This document shows positions 17,002 through 25,894 of a stretch of 64,000 nucleotides of DNA, piece by piece; positions within the stretch are counted from its first letter, which is position 1; the number at the start of each line of letters is the position of its first letter. This DNA comes from G963717155 sp963717155 (GTDB taxonomy: Bacteria > Actinomycetota > Thermoleophilia > Gaiellales > JALYLC01). The translations under genes and the position numbers were made by a program. A model generated the notes under the pieces. The model was not told the DNA's origin. It saw only the letters and a program-made list of their open reading frames with translations, and ran no database searches. Where the stretch lies: contig OY970326.1 of the NCBI GenBank assembly GCA_963717155.1, positions 4,030,001 through 4,094,000 of the forward strand. Direction: 5' to 3'.

Positions 17002-17522
17002 TCCCTCGCGGTGCGCCGGCGAGCGCGCTCCACGCGACGCAGATCGAGAACGTGGCGATGACGACGACGCTCGAGAAGGCGCTCGCCTGGGCGTCCTCGA
17101 ACTCGATCTGGCCGTTCGGCTTCGGCCTCGCGTGCTGCGCCATGGAGATGATCGCCCTCGTGACGCCGCGCTACGACATCGGCCGCTTCGGCGCCGAGGT
17201 GATCCGTGCGACCCCGCGGCAGTCCGACCTGATGATCGTCTCCGGGCGCGTGTCGCATCGCATGGCCGCGCCGATCCGACAGCTCTACGAGCAGATGCTC
17301 GAGCCGAAATGGGTGCTCGCGATGGGCGCGTGCTCGTCGACGGGCGGCATGTTCGCGAACTACGCGATCCTCCAGGGCGTCGACAAGATCGTCCCGGTCG
17401 ACGTCTACGTGCCCGGCTGCCCGCCTCGCCCCGAGGCCGTGATCGAGGGCATCCTGACCCTGCAGAAGAAGATCAAGGCGGGCATCCCTCCCGCCCACGA
17501 GCAGCAGCGGTCGCGCGCGTGA
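16992..17522 (+). CDS. nuoB: NADH-quinone oxidoreductase subunit B
   Basis: Carries the terminal 4Fe-4S cluster N2 that reduces menaquinone. The ligands are visible in the 176-residue protein: GLACCAMEM (two adjacent Cys), GACSSTGG and PGCPPRPE. Quinone-pocket sequence SHRMAAPIRQLYEQM is present. GTG 16992 lies inside the end of nuoA and gives the usual N-terminus; a later ATG at 17059 (MTTTLEKA) is possible. Ends in a GTGA overlap with nuoC. Confidence 0.95.
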   Translation: MEVVPRGAPASALHATQIENVAMTTTLEKALAWASSNSIWPFGFGLACCAMEMIALVTPRYDIGRFGAEVIRATPRQSDLMIVSGRVSHRMAAPIRQLYEQMLEPKWVLAMGACSSTGGMFANYAILQGVDKIVPVDVYVPGCPPRPEAVIEGILTLQKKIKAGIPPAHEQQRSRA

Positions 17523-18109
17523 GCGACGCTCACCCGACACGCGCCGACGCGGAGCTCCTGGCTGGTGCGTTCGACGGGGCGCATGTGAGCGAGGCGCTCG
17601 GAGAGATCACCCTCGACGTCGAGCCGGCCGACGTCCCCGCCGTGCTCGCGCGCGCGATCGACGCGGGGTACGACTTCCTGTGCGACCTCGCAGCAACCGA
17701 TCACCTCGGGTTCGGCGGCTCGGTCGCGGGCTACTGGAGCGCGCCGGCACAGGCGGTCGTCGACCAGGACATGAACCTGGCGGGCAGCGGCGGCCTCGGC
17801 AGCGTGCCGCGGGCGCTCGGCCCTCGCCGCTTCGCGATCTCCTACCAGCTGCTCGCACGCGAGCTCACGCCGGTGCGCCGGCTGCGCGTGCGTACCTGGG
17901 TCGAGGATGGCGAACCCGTGCCGAGCGCCGTCCAGGTCTTCCCGAGCGCCGACTATCTCGAGCGCGAGGCGTTCGATCTCATGGGCATCTCGTTCGCCGG
18001 GCATCCGAACCTCGAGCGCATCTTCCTGCCCGAGGGCTGGGACGGCCATCCGCACCGCAAGGACTACCCCATCGGAGGAGAGCCCGTGCAGTTCTCCGAC
18101 GCGGTCTGA
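17519..18109 (+). CDS. nuoC: NADH-quinone oxidoreductase subunit C
   Basis: Hydrophilic 30-kDa-type subunit of the peripheral arm that contacts NuoD and NuoB. The 196 residues end in the hallmark stretch EREAFDLMGISFAGHPNLER, then FLPEGWDGHPHRKDYP. The N-terminal 60 residues are variable. Separate from nuoD, unlike the NuoCD fusion of enteric bacteria. GTG 17519 overlaps nuoB by 4 bases. Confidence 0.94.
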   Translation: MSDAHPTRADAELLAGAFDGAHVSEALGEITLDVEPADVPAVLARAIDAGYDFLCDLAATDHLGFGGSVAGYWSAPAQAVVDQDMNLAGSGGLGSVPRALGPRRFAISYQLLARELTPVRRLRVRTWVEDGEPVPSAVQVFPSADYLEREAFDLMGISFAGHPNLERIFLPEGWDGHPHRKDYPIGGEPVQFSDAV

Positions 18110-18110
18110 C

Positions 18111-19364
18111 GTGGCGACGCTCGACCGCACGCACGCCCGCTCCGCGCCCGCAGAGGTGCTGTGGCCGACGCCTTCGGTCCTGACGCCGCCGACGGACAAC
18201 CCGGATCTCATGGAGATCAGCCTCGGGCCGAACCATCCCTCGACCCACGGCGTGCTCCGCCTCGTCGTCACGCTCGACGGCGAGACCGTCGTCGGATTGC
18301 ACAACGAGCTCGGCTACGTGCACACCGGCATCGAGAAGAACATGGAGCACAAGTCGTACTGGAAGGCGATCACGTACGCGCCCCGGGCCGACTACAACGC
18401 GTTCTTCTGCAACGAGCTCGTGTACGTGATGGGCGTCGAGAAGCTGCTCGGCCTCGAGGTGCCGCGCCGCGGCGAGTGGATCCGGGCGCTCTTCACCGAG
18501 CTGCAGCGCCTGCACAACCACCTGATCTTCCTCGGCACCGGCTCGATCGACCTCGGCGGCATCGGCCTCCTCTTCTACTGCTTCCGCGAGCGCGACCACG
18601 TGCTCGACCTCTTCGAGCTCGCCACCGGCGTGCGCATGCACTCGCGCTACGCCCAGGTCGGCGGGGTCGCCGAGGACCTGCCGGCGGGGTTCGACGGCGA
18701 GGCGCGCAAGTTCGTCGCCTACATGCGCAAGCGGCTCGACGACTACGAGGGCATGATCGGCGCGAACCCGATCTTCATCGATCGGACGCGCGGGATCGGC
18801 ATCGTCACTCCCGACTTCGCGCGCAGGATGGGCCTGACGGGACCGAACGTACGCGCCTCCGGCGTCGACTGGGACCTCCGCGTGCACGAGCCCTACGGCG
18901 CCTACCGCGAGCTCGGGGTCGAGACCCGGCTGCGCCACAACGGCGACACGTACGACCGCTACATGATCCGCATCGACGAGATGCGGCAGTCGGTCGACCT
19001 GATCGAGCGCATCCTCGACGGCCTGCCCGAGGGCCCGTGGATCGCCGACGATCGCAAGGTGGTCCTGCCGCCGAGGCACGAGCTGCACACCTCGATGGAG
19101 TCGCTCATCCACCACTTCAAGCTGGTGACCGAGGGCTTCCCGGTACCCGCGGGCGAGGTCTACGTGGCCGTGGAGGGGCCGCGTGGCGAGCTCGGCTGCA
19201 ACCTGGTGGCGGATGGAACCGCACGGCCCTGGCGCGTGCACTTCCGCTCGGCCAGCCTCGCGATGCTGCAGTCGGTGGCGCCGCTCACCAAGGGAGTGCT
19301 GATCGCCGACCTGATCGCGATCCTCGCCTCGCTCGACCCGAACATGGGGGACTGCGACCGGTGA
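18111..19364 (+). CDS. nuoD: NADH-quinone oxidoreductase subunit D
   Basis: 49-kDa-type subunit that forms the quinone-binding cavity with NuoB; no metal of its own. The 417 residues show LGPNHPSTHGVLRL with the conserved His, GYVHTGIEKNMEHKSYWK, and the C-terminal DPNMGDCDR with the Asp/Arg end expected of the family. GTG 18111 is one base after the nuoC stop, and residues before PDLMEISLG are extra to the core. Ends in a GTGA overlap with nuoE. Confidence 0.96.
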   Translation: MATLDRTHARSAPAEVLWPTPSVLTPPTDNPDLMEISLGPNHPSTHGVLRLVVTLDGETVVGLHNELGYVHTGIEKNMEHKSYWKAITYAPRADYNAFFCNELVYVMGVEKLLGLEVPRRGEWIRALFTELQRLHNHLIFLGTGSIDLGGIGLLFYCFRERDHVLDLFELATGVRMHSRYAQVGGVAEDLPAGFDGEARKFVAYMRKRLDDYEGMIGANPIFIDRTRGIGIVTPDFARRMGLTGPNVRASGVDWDLRVHEPYGAYRELGVETRLRHNGDTYDRYMIRIDEMRQSVDLIERILDGLPEGPWIADDRKVVLPPRHELHTSMESLIHHFKLVTEGFPVPAGEVYVAVEGPRGELGCNLVADGTARPWRVHFRSASLAMLQSVAPLTKGVLIADLIAILASLDPNMGDCDR

Positions 19365-19849
19365 GCGACCCCGCCCTCTTCGCCGCCGTGCAGGCCGAGA
19401 TCGCGAAGTATCCGAGCCGCCGCGCCGCGATCCTTCCCGCCCTGCGGCTCGCGCAGGAGCACTACGGCTGGCTCTCGCCCGAGGCGCTCGACGCGGTGGC
19501 CGACGCGATCGACTACTCGCCGGCGTTCTGCCAGTCGGTCGCCTCGTTCTACGACATGTTCTACCTCGAGCCGGTCGGCGCGCACGTCATCGAGGTCTGT
19601 ACGAACCTGTCGTGCGCGCTGTGCGGCGCCGGCGACGTGATGGACGCCCTCGAGGACGCCCTCGGCATCCAGCAGGGCGAGACGACGGCGGACGGCACGA
19701 TCACGCTGCGGAAGGTCGAGTGCCTCGGCGGCTGCGGCTGGGCACCGGTCGTCGCGGTGGACGAACGGTTCCACGAGCGCTTCCGTCCCGAGGACGCCGC
19801 CGCCCTGGTGGCTGACGTACGTGCGCGACCGAGGGTGCAGCATGGCTGA
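19361..19849 (+). CDS. nuoE: NADH-quinone oxidoreductase subunit E
   Basis: 24-kDa-type subunit with the off-path 2Fe-2S cluster N1a. The thioredoxin-like C-terminal half carries the four ligands in CTNLSCALCG (first and second Cys) and VECLGGCGWAP; the N-terminal half is the helical YPSRRAAILPALRLAQEHYG type. Length 162 is typical. Overlaps nuoD by 4 and nuoF by 8 bases. Confidence 0.94.
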   Translation: MSDPALFAAVQAEIAKYPSRRAAILPALRLAQEHYGWLSPEALDAVADAIDYSPAFCQSVASFYDMFYLEPVGAHVIEVCTNLSCALCGAGDVMDALEDALGIQQGETTADGTITLRKVECLGGCGWAPVVAVDERFHERFRPEDAAALVADVRARPRVQHG

Positions 19850-21218
19850 GGACGCGAACGGCTACGTCGTGAAGGGCCCGATCTACCGCACCGGATCCTC
19901 CACCGAGGGCGCGCTCCTGCTGCCGTTCGACGGCGATCGCCGCGATCTCGCCGACTACGAGCAGCACGGCGGCTACGCGCAGCTCAAGCGAGCCGTCGAG
20001 ACGATGACGGGCGAGCAGATCGTCGAGGCCGTGTCGGCCTCGGGCCTGCGGGGACGCGGCGGTGCCGGGTTCCCCGCCGGCCGCAAGGCGAGCTTCCTCG
20101 CACCCGCCGAGCCGCGCTACATCGTCGTGAACGCCGACGAGTCCGAGCCGGGAACGTTCAAGGATCGCGAGCTGCTGCTGCGCAACCCGCACGCGTTGCT
20201 CGAGGGCATCCTGATCATGGGCTACGCGACGCGCGCCGCGGCGGCCTTCGTCTACATCCGCGGCGAGTACCTGGCCGAGTACGAGGTGCTGCGCGCCGCG
20301 CTGCAGCAGGCCCGCGAGCGGGGCCTCGTCGGCCGCGAGCTGTACGGATCGGGTTACAAGCTCGAGATCGTCCTGCACCGCGGCGCCGGCGCCTACATCT
20401 GCGGCGAGGAGACCGCACTGCTGTCGTCGCTGAACGGCGAGCGCGGCCAGCCGACGACCAAGCCGCCGTTCCCGGCCGTCTCCGGCGCGTTCAGGCGACC
20501 GACCCTGCTGAACAACGTGGAGACGCTCGGAACCGTCCCCACGATCCTTCGCCTCGGCGCCGAGAAGTACGCCGAGCTCGGCACCGAGCAGAGCAAGGGC
20601 ACGCGCCTCCTCTCGCTCTCGGGACACGTCGTCAATCCCGGGAACTACGAGCTGCCGTTGTCAGCCACCCTGCGGCACCTCATCGAGGACTGCGGCGGCG
20701 GCATCGCGGAGGGCCGAGCGCTCAAGGCGATCATCCCCGGAGGCGCGTCGGCGCCGGTGCTCGGCCCCGAAGGGCTCGACCTGCAGCTCTCGATGGAAGC
20801 GCTCGCAGCAGCCGGCACGATGGCAGGCTCGGGCGCCGTGATCGTGATGGACGACCGCACGTGCATGGTGCAGATTGCCCTGCGTACGGAGGAGTTCTAC
20901 CACCATGAGAGCTGTGGGAAGTGCACGCCGTGCCGCGAGGGCGCGCCGTGGGTCGTCGAGACCCTGCGCCGCATCGAGGAGGGCATCGCACACCCCGATG
21001 AGGTGCCGCTGCTGCTCCGGCTCTCGGACAACATCGAGGGTCACTGCCTGTGCCCCCTCGGCGACTCGATCGCGATGACGACGCGCGCGTTCGTCAACCG
21101 CTTCCGCGAGGAGTTCGACGAGCACGTGCGCCAGGGCGGCTGCACATGTCCGGAGTCGAGCCTGCGGTCGCTGTACCCGAGCCCCAGGCGCCTGCTGCCC
21201 CTGGTGGCGGCCTCGTGA
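19842..21218 (+). CDS. nuoF: NADH-quinone oxidoreductase subunit F
   Basis: NADH-oxidising 51-kDa-type subunit with FMN and cluster N3. Motifs: GLRGRGGAGFPAGRK (FMN/NADH site), NADESEPGTFKDRE, the GAGAYICGEETALL segment, and the N3 ligands ESCGKCTPCREG with HCLCPLGDS. Length 458 is normal. ATG 19842 lies inside the nuoE end. The C-terminus keeps a further Cys pair (GGCTCPES) after the core, which may be incidental. Confidence 0.96.
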   Translation: MAEDANGYVVKGPIYRTGSSTEGALLLPFDGDRRDLADYEQHGGYAQLKRAVETMTGEQIVEAVSASGLRGRGGAGFPAGRKASFLAPAEPRYIVVNADESEPGTFKDRELLLRNPHALLEGILIMGYATRAAAAFVYIRGEYLAEYEVLRAALQQARERGLVGRELYGSGYKLEIVLHRGAGAYICGEETALLSSLNGERGQPTTKPPFPAVSGAFRRPTLLNNVETLGTVPTILRLGAEKYAELGTEQSKGTRLLSLSGHVVNPGNYELPLSATLRHLIEDCGGGIAEGRALKAIIPGGASAPVLGPEGLDLQLSMEALAAAGTMAGSGAVIVMDDRTCMVQIALRTEEFYHHESCGKCTPCREGAPWVVETLRRIEEGIAHPDEVPLLLRLSDNIEGHCLCPLGDSIAMTTRAFVNRFREEFDEHVRQGGCTCPESSLRSLYPSPRRLLPLVAAS

Positions 21219-23470
21219 GCGCGACCGAGGTCGACACCGTCAGCCTCGAGGTCGACGGACGCGAGGTCGTCGTGCCGAAGGGCACCCCGCTCGTCCTCGC
21301 GGCAGCTGCGAACGGCGTCGAGATCCCGATCTTCTGTTACGAGCCCCGGCTCGGCCCCGCGGTGGGCGCGTGCCGGATGTGCCTCGTCGAGGTCGAGGGA
21401 ATGCCGAAGCTGCAGGCGGCGTGCACCATGACCGCGGCCGACGGCATGAAGGTGCACACGCGCAACGAGCGCGCATCCGATGCGCAGCGGGCAGTGCTCG
21501 AGTTCCTGCTGATCAACCACCCGCTCGACTGCCCGGTCTGCGACAAGGGCGGCGAGTGCCCACTGCAGGACCTGACCTTCAGGTACGGACCGGGCAACAC
21601 GCGCTTCGTGCTGCCGAAGCGCACGTACGAGAAGCCGGTACCGGTCTCGCCGCTGATCGCGCTCGACCGTGAGCGCTGCATCCTCTGCTACCGCTGCACG
21701 CGGTTCTCCGCGGACGTCGCCGAGGACGAGCTCCTGATCGCGCGCGAGCGCGGGTCGCAGTCGATCATCGCGACCTTCGAGGAGCGCCCGTACGCGAGCC
21801 CGTTCAGCGGGAACGTGACCGAGCTCTGCCCGGTCGGCGCGCTCACGACGACGGGCTACCGCTTCAAGGCGCGGCCCTGGGAGATCGACAACGTCCCGAC
21901 GGTGTGCGGCCTCTGTCCGACCGGGTGCAACACCTGGGCGACCATGCGCGAGGACCGGGTACGGCGCGTGCTGTCGCGCGACAGGCCCGACGTCGACGAG
22001 GGTTGGCTCTGCGACAAGGGGCGCTTCGCGTTCGAGCACGTGCGAGCGGATGACCGCTATTCCGCCCCGCTCGCGCGAGGCGATCGCGGGCTGGACGAGG
22101 TGACGTGGGAGGCCGCGGCCGAGACCGTCGCACGCAGGCTGCGCCACTACGCGAACCTCTACGGGCCGGCGTCGGTCGCGGTGGTCGCGTCCGGCGAGCA
22201 GTCGAACGAGGAGGCATTCGCCTGGCGCGAGGTCGTGGAGGCCGCCGGCGGCGGCGCGCTCGTCGGCAGCGGCCGGCCATGGGAGCTGCTCGACCCCTAC
22301 CGCGCGACGATCGCCGACCTCGACGCGGCCGACCTGATCGTGATCGCCGGCGACCGCGAGCCGCGCGATCTCGCCGGCGTGATCGAGCTGCGCATCCGCA
22401 AGGCGATTCGCCGCGGCGCGCGCCTCGTGCTGGTCGGCGCGGGCGGGACGCAGCTCGACCTGCTCGCGAGCGAGCGCATCGAGGCGGCGCCCGGCATCCT
22501 CGTCGACAGCGCCGACGCGATCGTCGACCGGCTGGCCGGTGCTGAGCGCCCGGTGCTGCTCGTCACCGATCCGCAGCCGCTGCAGCTGGTCGCGTGGATC
22601 GCGTCGAAGGGCGGGCTCGCGGACAAGGGCGGTGGCGTGCTGCCGCTGCCCGAGGCGCCGAACGAGCTCGGTGTTCGCGCAGCCGGCTTCCGCGACGATC
22701 CGGGCGAGGTCCTCGACCGCGCCGAGCGCGGCGAGCTCAAGATGCTGGTGCTGCTCGGCGACGCCGATCCGATGTCGCGCGGGCCGCACGCCGAGCGCTG
22801 GCGCAACGCGCTGCAGCGCGCCGAGTCGGTCGTCGTGTCGACGCTGTTCCCGAACGAGGCGACCGGTTGGGCCCACGTGATCCTGCCCGCCACGGCGACG
22901 CTCGAGAAGGAGGGTTCGACGACGAACCTCGAGGGGCGCGTGCAGCGGCTTCGCCCGACGCTCCCGCCTCCGACGGGCGTCGTCTCGGAGCTCGCGCTGC
23001 TGGGCGAGCTGGGTCGCCAGCTCGACGCACCGCGGCCGACCCACGCTCCGGCCGTCCACCGCCGCCTCGCCGCCGCGGAGCCAGAGCGCTTCCCCGGCTG
23101 GGAGGCGACCGCGGCGCCGAGCCCGCCGCCGCGTGTGCGGGCGAAGGGCTCGAGCAGCCTCGCACGCGGCAAGAAGGCCAGGTCGGAGCCCGCTTCGCTG
23201 AGGATCGTCGCCTACCGGCCGCTCATCTCGGGGCCCGCCGTCGACCGCGCCGAGCGCCTCCGCTTCCTGAAGCCGGACGAGATCGTGCTCGCGAGCGCCG
23301 ATGCCATCCGGCTCGGACTCGTCGAGGGCCAGCAGGTGGTCGTCGCGCATGCCGGTGGCCGTACTGCCGGGCCGCTCGCGATCTCGCGGACACAGCTGAC
23401 CGGCGCCGTTCGCGTGCCGTGGACGGGCCCGCCGGTCTCCGGCGGCGCCACGGTCGAGGCAGAGGGCTAG
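21215..23470 (+). CDS. nuoG: NADH-quinone oxidoreductase subunit G
   Basis: Large iron-sulfur subunit, 751 residues. The N-terminal ferredoxin domain has the 2Fe-2S N1b ligands (CYEPRLGPAVGACRMC), then DCPVCDKGGECPLQ (N4/N5 region) and CILCYRCTRF. The molybdopterin-like domain keeps CGLCPTGC with a later Cys in GWLCDKGRF, the ligands of cluster N7, as in Thermus and E. coli. The second half is the degenerate molybdopterin fold, with no cofactor expected. A Lys/Ser-rich stretch (about 650-670) links to the last beta domain. GTG 21215 overlaps nuoF by 4 bases. Confidence 0.95.
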   Translation: MSATEVDTVSLEVDGREVVVPKGTPLVLAAAANGVEIPIFCYEPRLGPAVGACRMCLVEVEGMPKLQAACTMTAADGMKVHTRNERASDAQRAVLEFLLINHPLDCPVCDKGGECPLQDLTFRYGPGNTRFVLPKRTYEKPVPVSPLIALDRERCILCYRCTRFSADVAEDELLIARERGSQSIIATFEERPYASPFSGNVTELCPVGALTTTGYRFKARPWEIDNVPTVCGLCPTGCNTWATMREDRVRRVLSRDRPDVDEGWLCDKGRFAFEHVRADDRYSAPLARGDRGLDEVTWEAAAETVARRLRHYANLYGPASVAVVASGEQSNEEAFAWREVVEAAGGGALVGSGRPWELLDPYRATIADLDAADLIVIAGDREPRDLAGVIELRIRKAIRRGARLVLVGAGGTQLDLLASERIEAAPGILVDSADAIVDRLAGAERPVLLVTDPQPLQLVAWIASKGGLADKGGGVLPLPEAPNELGVRAAGFRDDPGEVLDRAERGELKMLVLLGDADPMSRGPHAERWRNALQRAESVVVSTLFPNEATGWAHVILPATATLEKEGSTTNLEGRVQRLRPTLPPPTGVVSELALLGELGRQLDAPRPTHAPAVHRRLAAAEPERFPGWEATAAPSPPPRVRAKGSSSLARGKKARSEPASLRIVAYRPLISGPAVDRAERLRFLKPDEIVLASADAIRLGLVEGQQVVVAHAGGRTAGPLAISRTQLTGAVRVPWTGPPVSGGATVEAEG

Positions 23471-23472
23471 GC

Positions 23473-24459
23473 ATGCCCGACGGCTTCATCGTCGCGACCA
23501 TCAAGGCGTTCGCCCTGGTCAACCTGCTGATGGGCTTCTTCGCGATCATGACCGTGACCGAGCGGAAGCTGATCGGACGGCTCCAGGTACGGCACGGGCC
23601 GAACCGCGTCGGGCCGATCGGCCTCCTGCAGCCGATCGCCGACCTCGGCAAGCTCGCGCAGAAGCAGCACGCGGTGCCCTCGGGCGCGCGAGAGCGCCTG
23701 TACCTGATCGCGCCGTTCATCTCGCTGTTCGCCGCGATCGCCGCATTCGCCGTGATCCCGTTCGGAGACGAGGCGACGATCCCCGGCACCGACTGGAAGA
23801 TGTTCCTGTACATCGGCGACTCGAACGTCGCCATCCTGTACATCGCCGCCATCGGCTCGATGGGCTTCTACGGCATGCTGATCGGCGGCTGGGCGTCCGG
23901 CAGCAAGTACTCGCTGCTCGGCGGCCTGCGCGCCGTCGCCCAGCTCGTGAGCTACGAGGTCGCGTTCACGATGTCGATCCTGGGCGTCGTGATGCAGGCG
24001 GGCACGCTGTCGCTGATCGGCATCGTCGAGGCCCAGGACGACTACTGGTACATCGGCCCGCAGATCGTCGGTTTCGTGATCTTCTTCATCGCCGCGCTGG
24101 CCGAGAGCAACCGGCCGCCCTTCGACCTCGCCGAGGCGGACGGCGAGATCGTCGCCGGCTTCCACACGGAGTACGGCGGGCTGCGCTACGCCATGTTCGC
24201 GAACGCCGAGTTCGTCGAGGCGATCACGCTGTCGGCGCTCGGCGCGGTGCTGTTCCTCGGCGGTTGGCGCGGGCCGTGGCTGCCCGGGCCGATCTGGATG
24301 CTGATCAAGATGCTGGCCATCCTGTTCGTGTTCATCTGGATCCGCGCAACCCTGCCGCGGCTGCGCTACGACCGCCTCATGAAGTTCGGCTGGAAGGTCC
24401 TGCTGCCCATCGCGACGCTGAACCTCGTGGCTACGGCCGCGTGGGTGGCGCTCTCCTAG
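23473..24459 (+). CDS. nuoH: NADH-quinone oxidoreductase subunit H
   Basis: Membrane subunit next to the quinone cavity, with about eight transmembrane helices in 328 residues. Conserved loops: TERKLIGRLQVRHGPNRVGP, LISYE-type AQLVSYEVAFTMS, and AESNRPPFDLAEADGEIVAGF with the acidic residues needed for coupling. ATG 23473 is 2 bases after nuoG. Confidence 0.96.
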   Translation: MPDGFIVATIKAFALVNLLMGFFAIMTVTERKLIGRLQVRHGPNRVGPIGLLQPIADLGKLAQKQHAVPSGARERLYLIAPFISLFAAIAAFAVIPFGDEATIPGTDWKMFLYIGDSNVAILYIAAIGSMGFYGMLIGGWASGSKYSLLGGLRAVAQLVSYEVAFTMSILGVVMQAGTLSLIGIVEAQDDYWYIGPQIVGFVIFFIAALAESNRPPFDLAEADGEIVAGFHTEYGGLRYAMFANAEFVEAITLSALGAVLFLGGWRGPWLPGPIWMLIKMLAILFVFIWIRATLPRLRYDRLMKFGWKVLLPIATLNLVATAAWVALS

Positions 24460-24468
24460 GACGATCTG

Positions 24469-25017
24469 ATGCGCACCCCCCTCGATCCTGCCAAGGGCTT
24501 CGCCGTCACGCTCCGGCACCTGTTCCGCAAGCCGGTCACGGAGCAGTACCCGGAGTACAAGCGACCCGTGTACCCGCGCTTCCGCGGCCGGCACCGCCTG
24601 CACCGCCACGACAACGGCCTCGAGAAGTGCATCGGCTGCTCGCTGTGTGCCGCAGCGTGTCCGGCCGACTGCATCCGTGTCGTCGCCGACGAGAACGATC
24701 CGCAGCACCGCGTCTCGCCGGGCGAACGCTACGCGCGCATCTACGAGATCAACATGGCGCGCTGCATCTTCTGCGGGTACTGCGAGATCGCGTGCCCGTT
24801 CGACGCGATCACGCTCGGCAACGACTACGAGCTCTCCGAGATCTCGCGCGATGCGCTGATCTACACCAAGGAGATGCTGCTCGAACCGCCGATTCGTCGC
24901 ACCCCGGCACGCGAGCCTGAGGAGTTCGACCGGGGCGCGCAGGAGACGGACTCGGACGGCGTGCTCGGCATGTACCGGGTGTTCGCCGACAACGCGAGCA
25001 AGGTGCCCAAGTCGTGA
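24469..25017 (+). CDS. nuoI: NADH-quinone oxidoreductase subunit I
   Basis: Two 4Fe-4S clusters (N6a, N6b) that pass electrons to N2. Both ferredoxin motifs are present in the 182 residues: CIGCSLCAAACPADC and CIFCGYCEIACPFDA. The C-terminal 50 residues are acidic and variable. ATG 24469 is 9 bases after nuoH; it ends in a GTGA overlap with nuoJ. Confidence 0.96.
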   Translation: MRTPLDPAKGFAVTLRHLFRKPVTEQYPEYKRPVYPRFRGRHRLHRHDNGLEKCIGCSLCAAACPADCIRVVADENDPQHRVSPGERYARIYEINMARCIFCGYCEIACPFDAITLGNDYELSEISRDALIYTKEMLLEPPIRRTPAREPEEFDRGAQETDSDGVLGMYRVFADNASKVPKS

Positions 25018-25592
25018 CCGCGGTGATCTTCTACATCGCGGGAGCGGTGGCGCTCGGCTCGGCGATCGGCGTCGTCTCGCAGCGCAACCCGTTCCTCGCG
25101 GCACTCACCCTGATCTTGCACCTCGCCGCTCTGGCCACGTTGTTCCTGGTGCTGCAGGCCGACTTCCTCGCCGCTGCGCAGGTGCTCGTGTACGCCGGCG
25201 CGGTGATGATCATGTTCCTGTTCGTGATCGCCTACCTCGGCGACCGCGCGGACCTCGAGCTACGCAAGGGAAGTCTCGGCGCAGCGTTCGCGATCGGCGC
25301 TGGACTGGCGATCCTGCTCGAGACGGTGATCGCGGTCTCGAGCTCGAGCGGCATCCTCGGGACGCCGGCGACGGTCAGCGACAGCTTCGGATCGCCCGCG
25401 CGCGTCGGCGAGGTGTTCCTCACGAACTACCAGATGGGATTCGAGCTCGTCTCGATCGTGCTCCTGATCGGCGCGGTCGCCGGGGTCGTGCTCGGGGCCG
25501 CGCGGCTCGGCCCCGACGGCGGCAATCCGGCACATGCGACAAAGGACCTGGCCGAGGAGAGCGACCCGGCGCGCGAGAGGGTCGCCCCGTGA
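25014..25592 (+). CDS. nuoJ: NADH-quinone oxidoreductase subunit J
   Basis: Membrane subunit of five expected transmembrane helices in 192 residues. The conserved third-helix segment VLVYAGAVMIMFLFVIAYL, which holds the pi-bulge region used in coupling, is clear. The soluble tail after helix five is longer than in many homologues. GTG 25014 overlaps nuoI by 4 bases, and it ends in a GTGA overlap with nuoK. Confidence 0.93.
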   Translation: MTAVIFYIAGAVALGSAIGVVSQRNPFLAALTLILHLAALATLFLVLQADFLAAAQVLVYAGAVMIMFLFVIAYLGDRADLELRKGSLGAAFAIGAGLAILLETVIAVSSSSGILGTPATVSDSFGSPARVGEVFLTNYQMGFELVSIVLLIGAVAGVVLGAARLGPDGGNPAHATKDLAEESDPARERVAP

Positions 25593-25894
25593 GTCCAGGG
25601 CTGTCGAGCTGGATCATGCTGTCCGCCGCGCTCTTCGCGGTCGGGCTCGTGGGCGTGATGCTGCGCCGCAGCCCGCTCGTGATCCTGCTCTCGATCGAGA
25701 TCATGCTGAACGCGGGCAACCTGCTCCTGATCGCCGCGTCGCGCTACGCGGGCGGCAACGACGGCCAGGTCTTCGCGCTGGTGGTGATGGGCGTCGCGGC
25801 AGCCGAGGTCGTCGTCGGCCTCGGGCTGATCGTCGCGCTGTCTCGCGCCCGCGTCGACCTGGATGTCGACGAGCTGCGGAGCCTGCGCGGGTGA
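25589..25894 (+). CDS. nuoK: NADH-quinone oxidoreductase subunit K
   Basis: Mrp-antiporter MnhC-like subunit of 101 residues and three transmembrane helices. The essential membrane glutamate is in LLSIEIMLNAGNLLL, and a second acidic residue lies in AAAEVVVGLGLIV. GTG 25589 and the end both lie in 4-base overlaps with nuoJ and nuoL. Confidence 0.95.
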   Translation: MSPGLSSWIMLSAALFAVGLVGVMLRRSPLVILLSIEIMLNAGNLLLIAASRYAGGNDGQVFALVVMGVAAAEVVVGLGLIVALSRARVDLDVDELRSLRG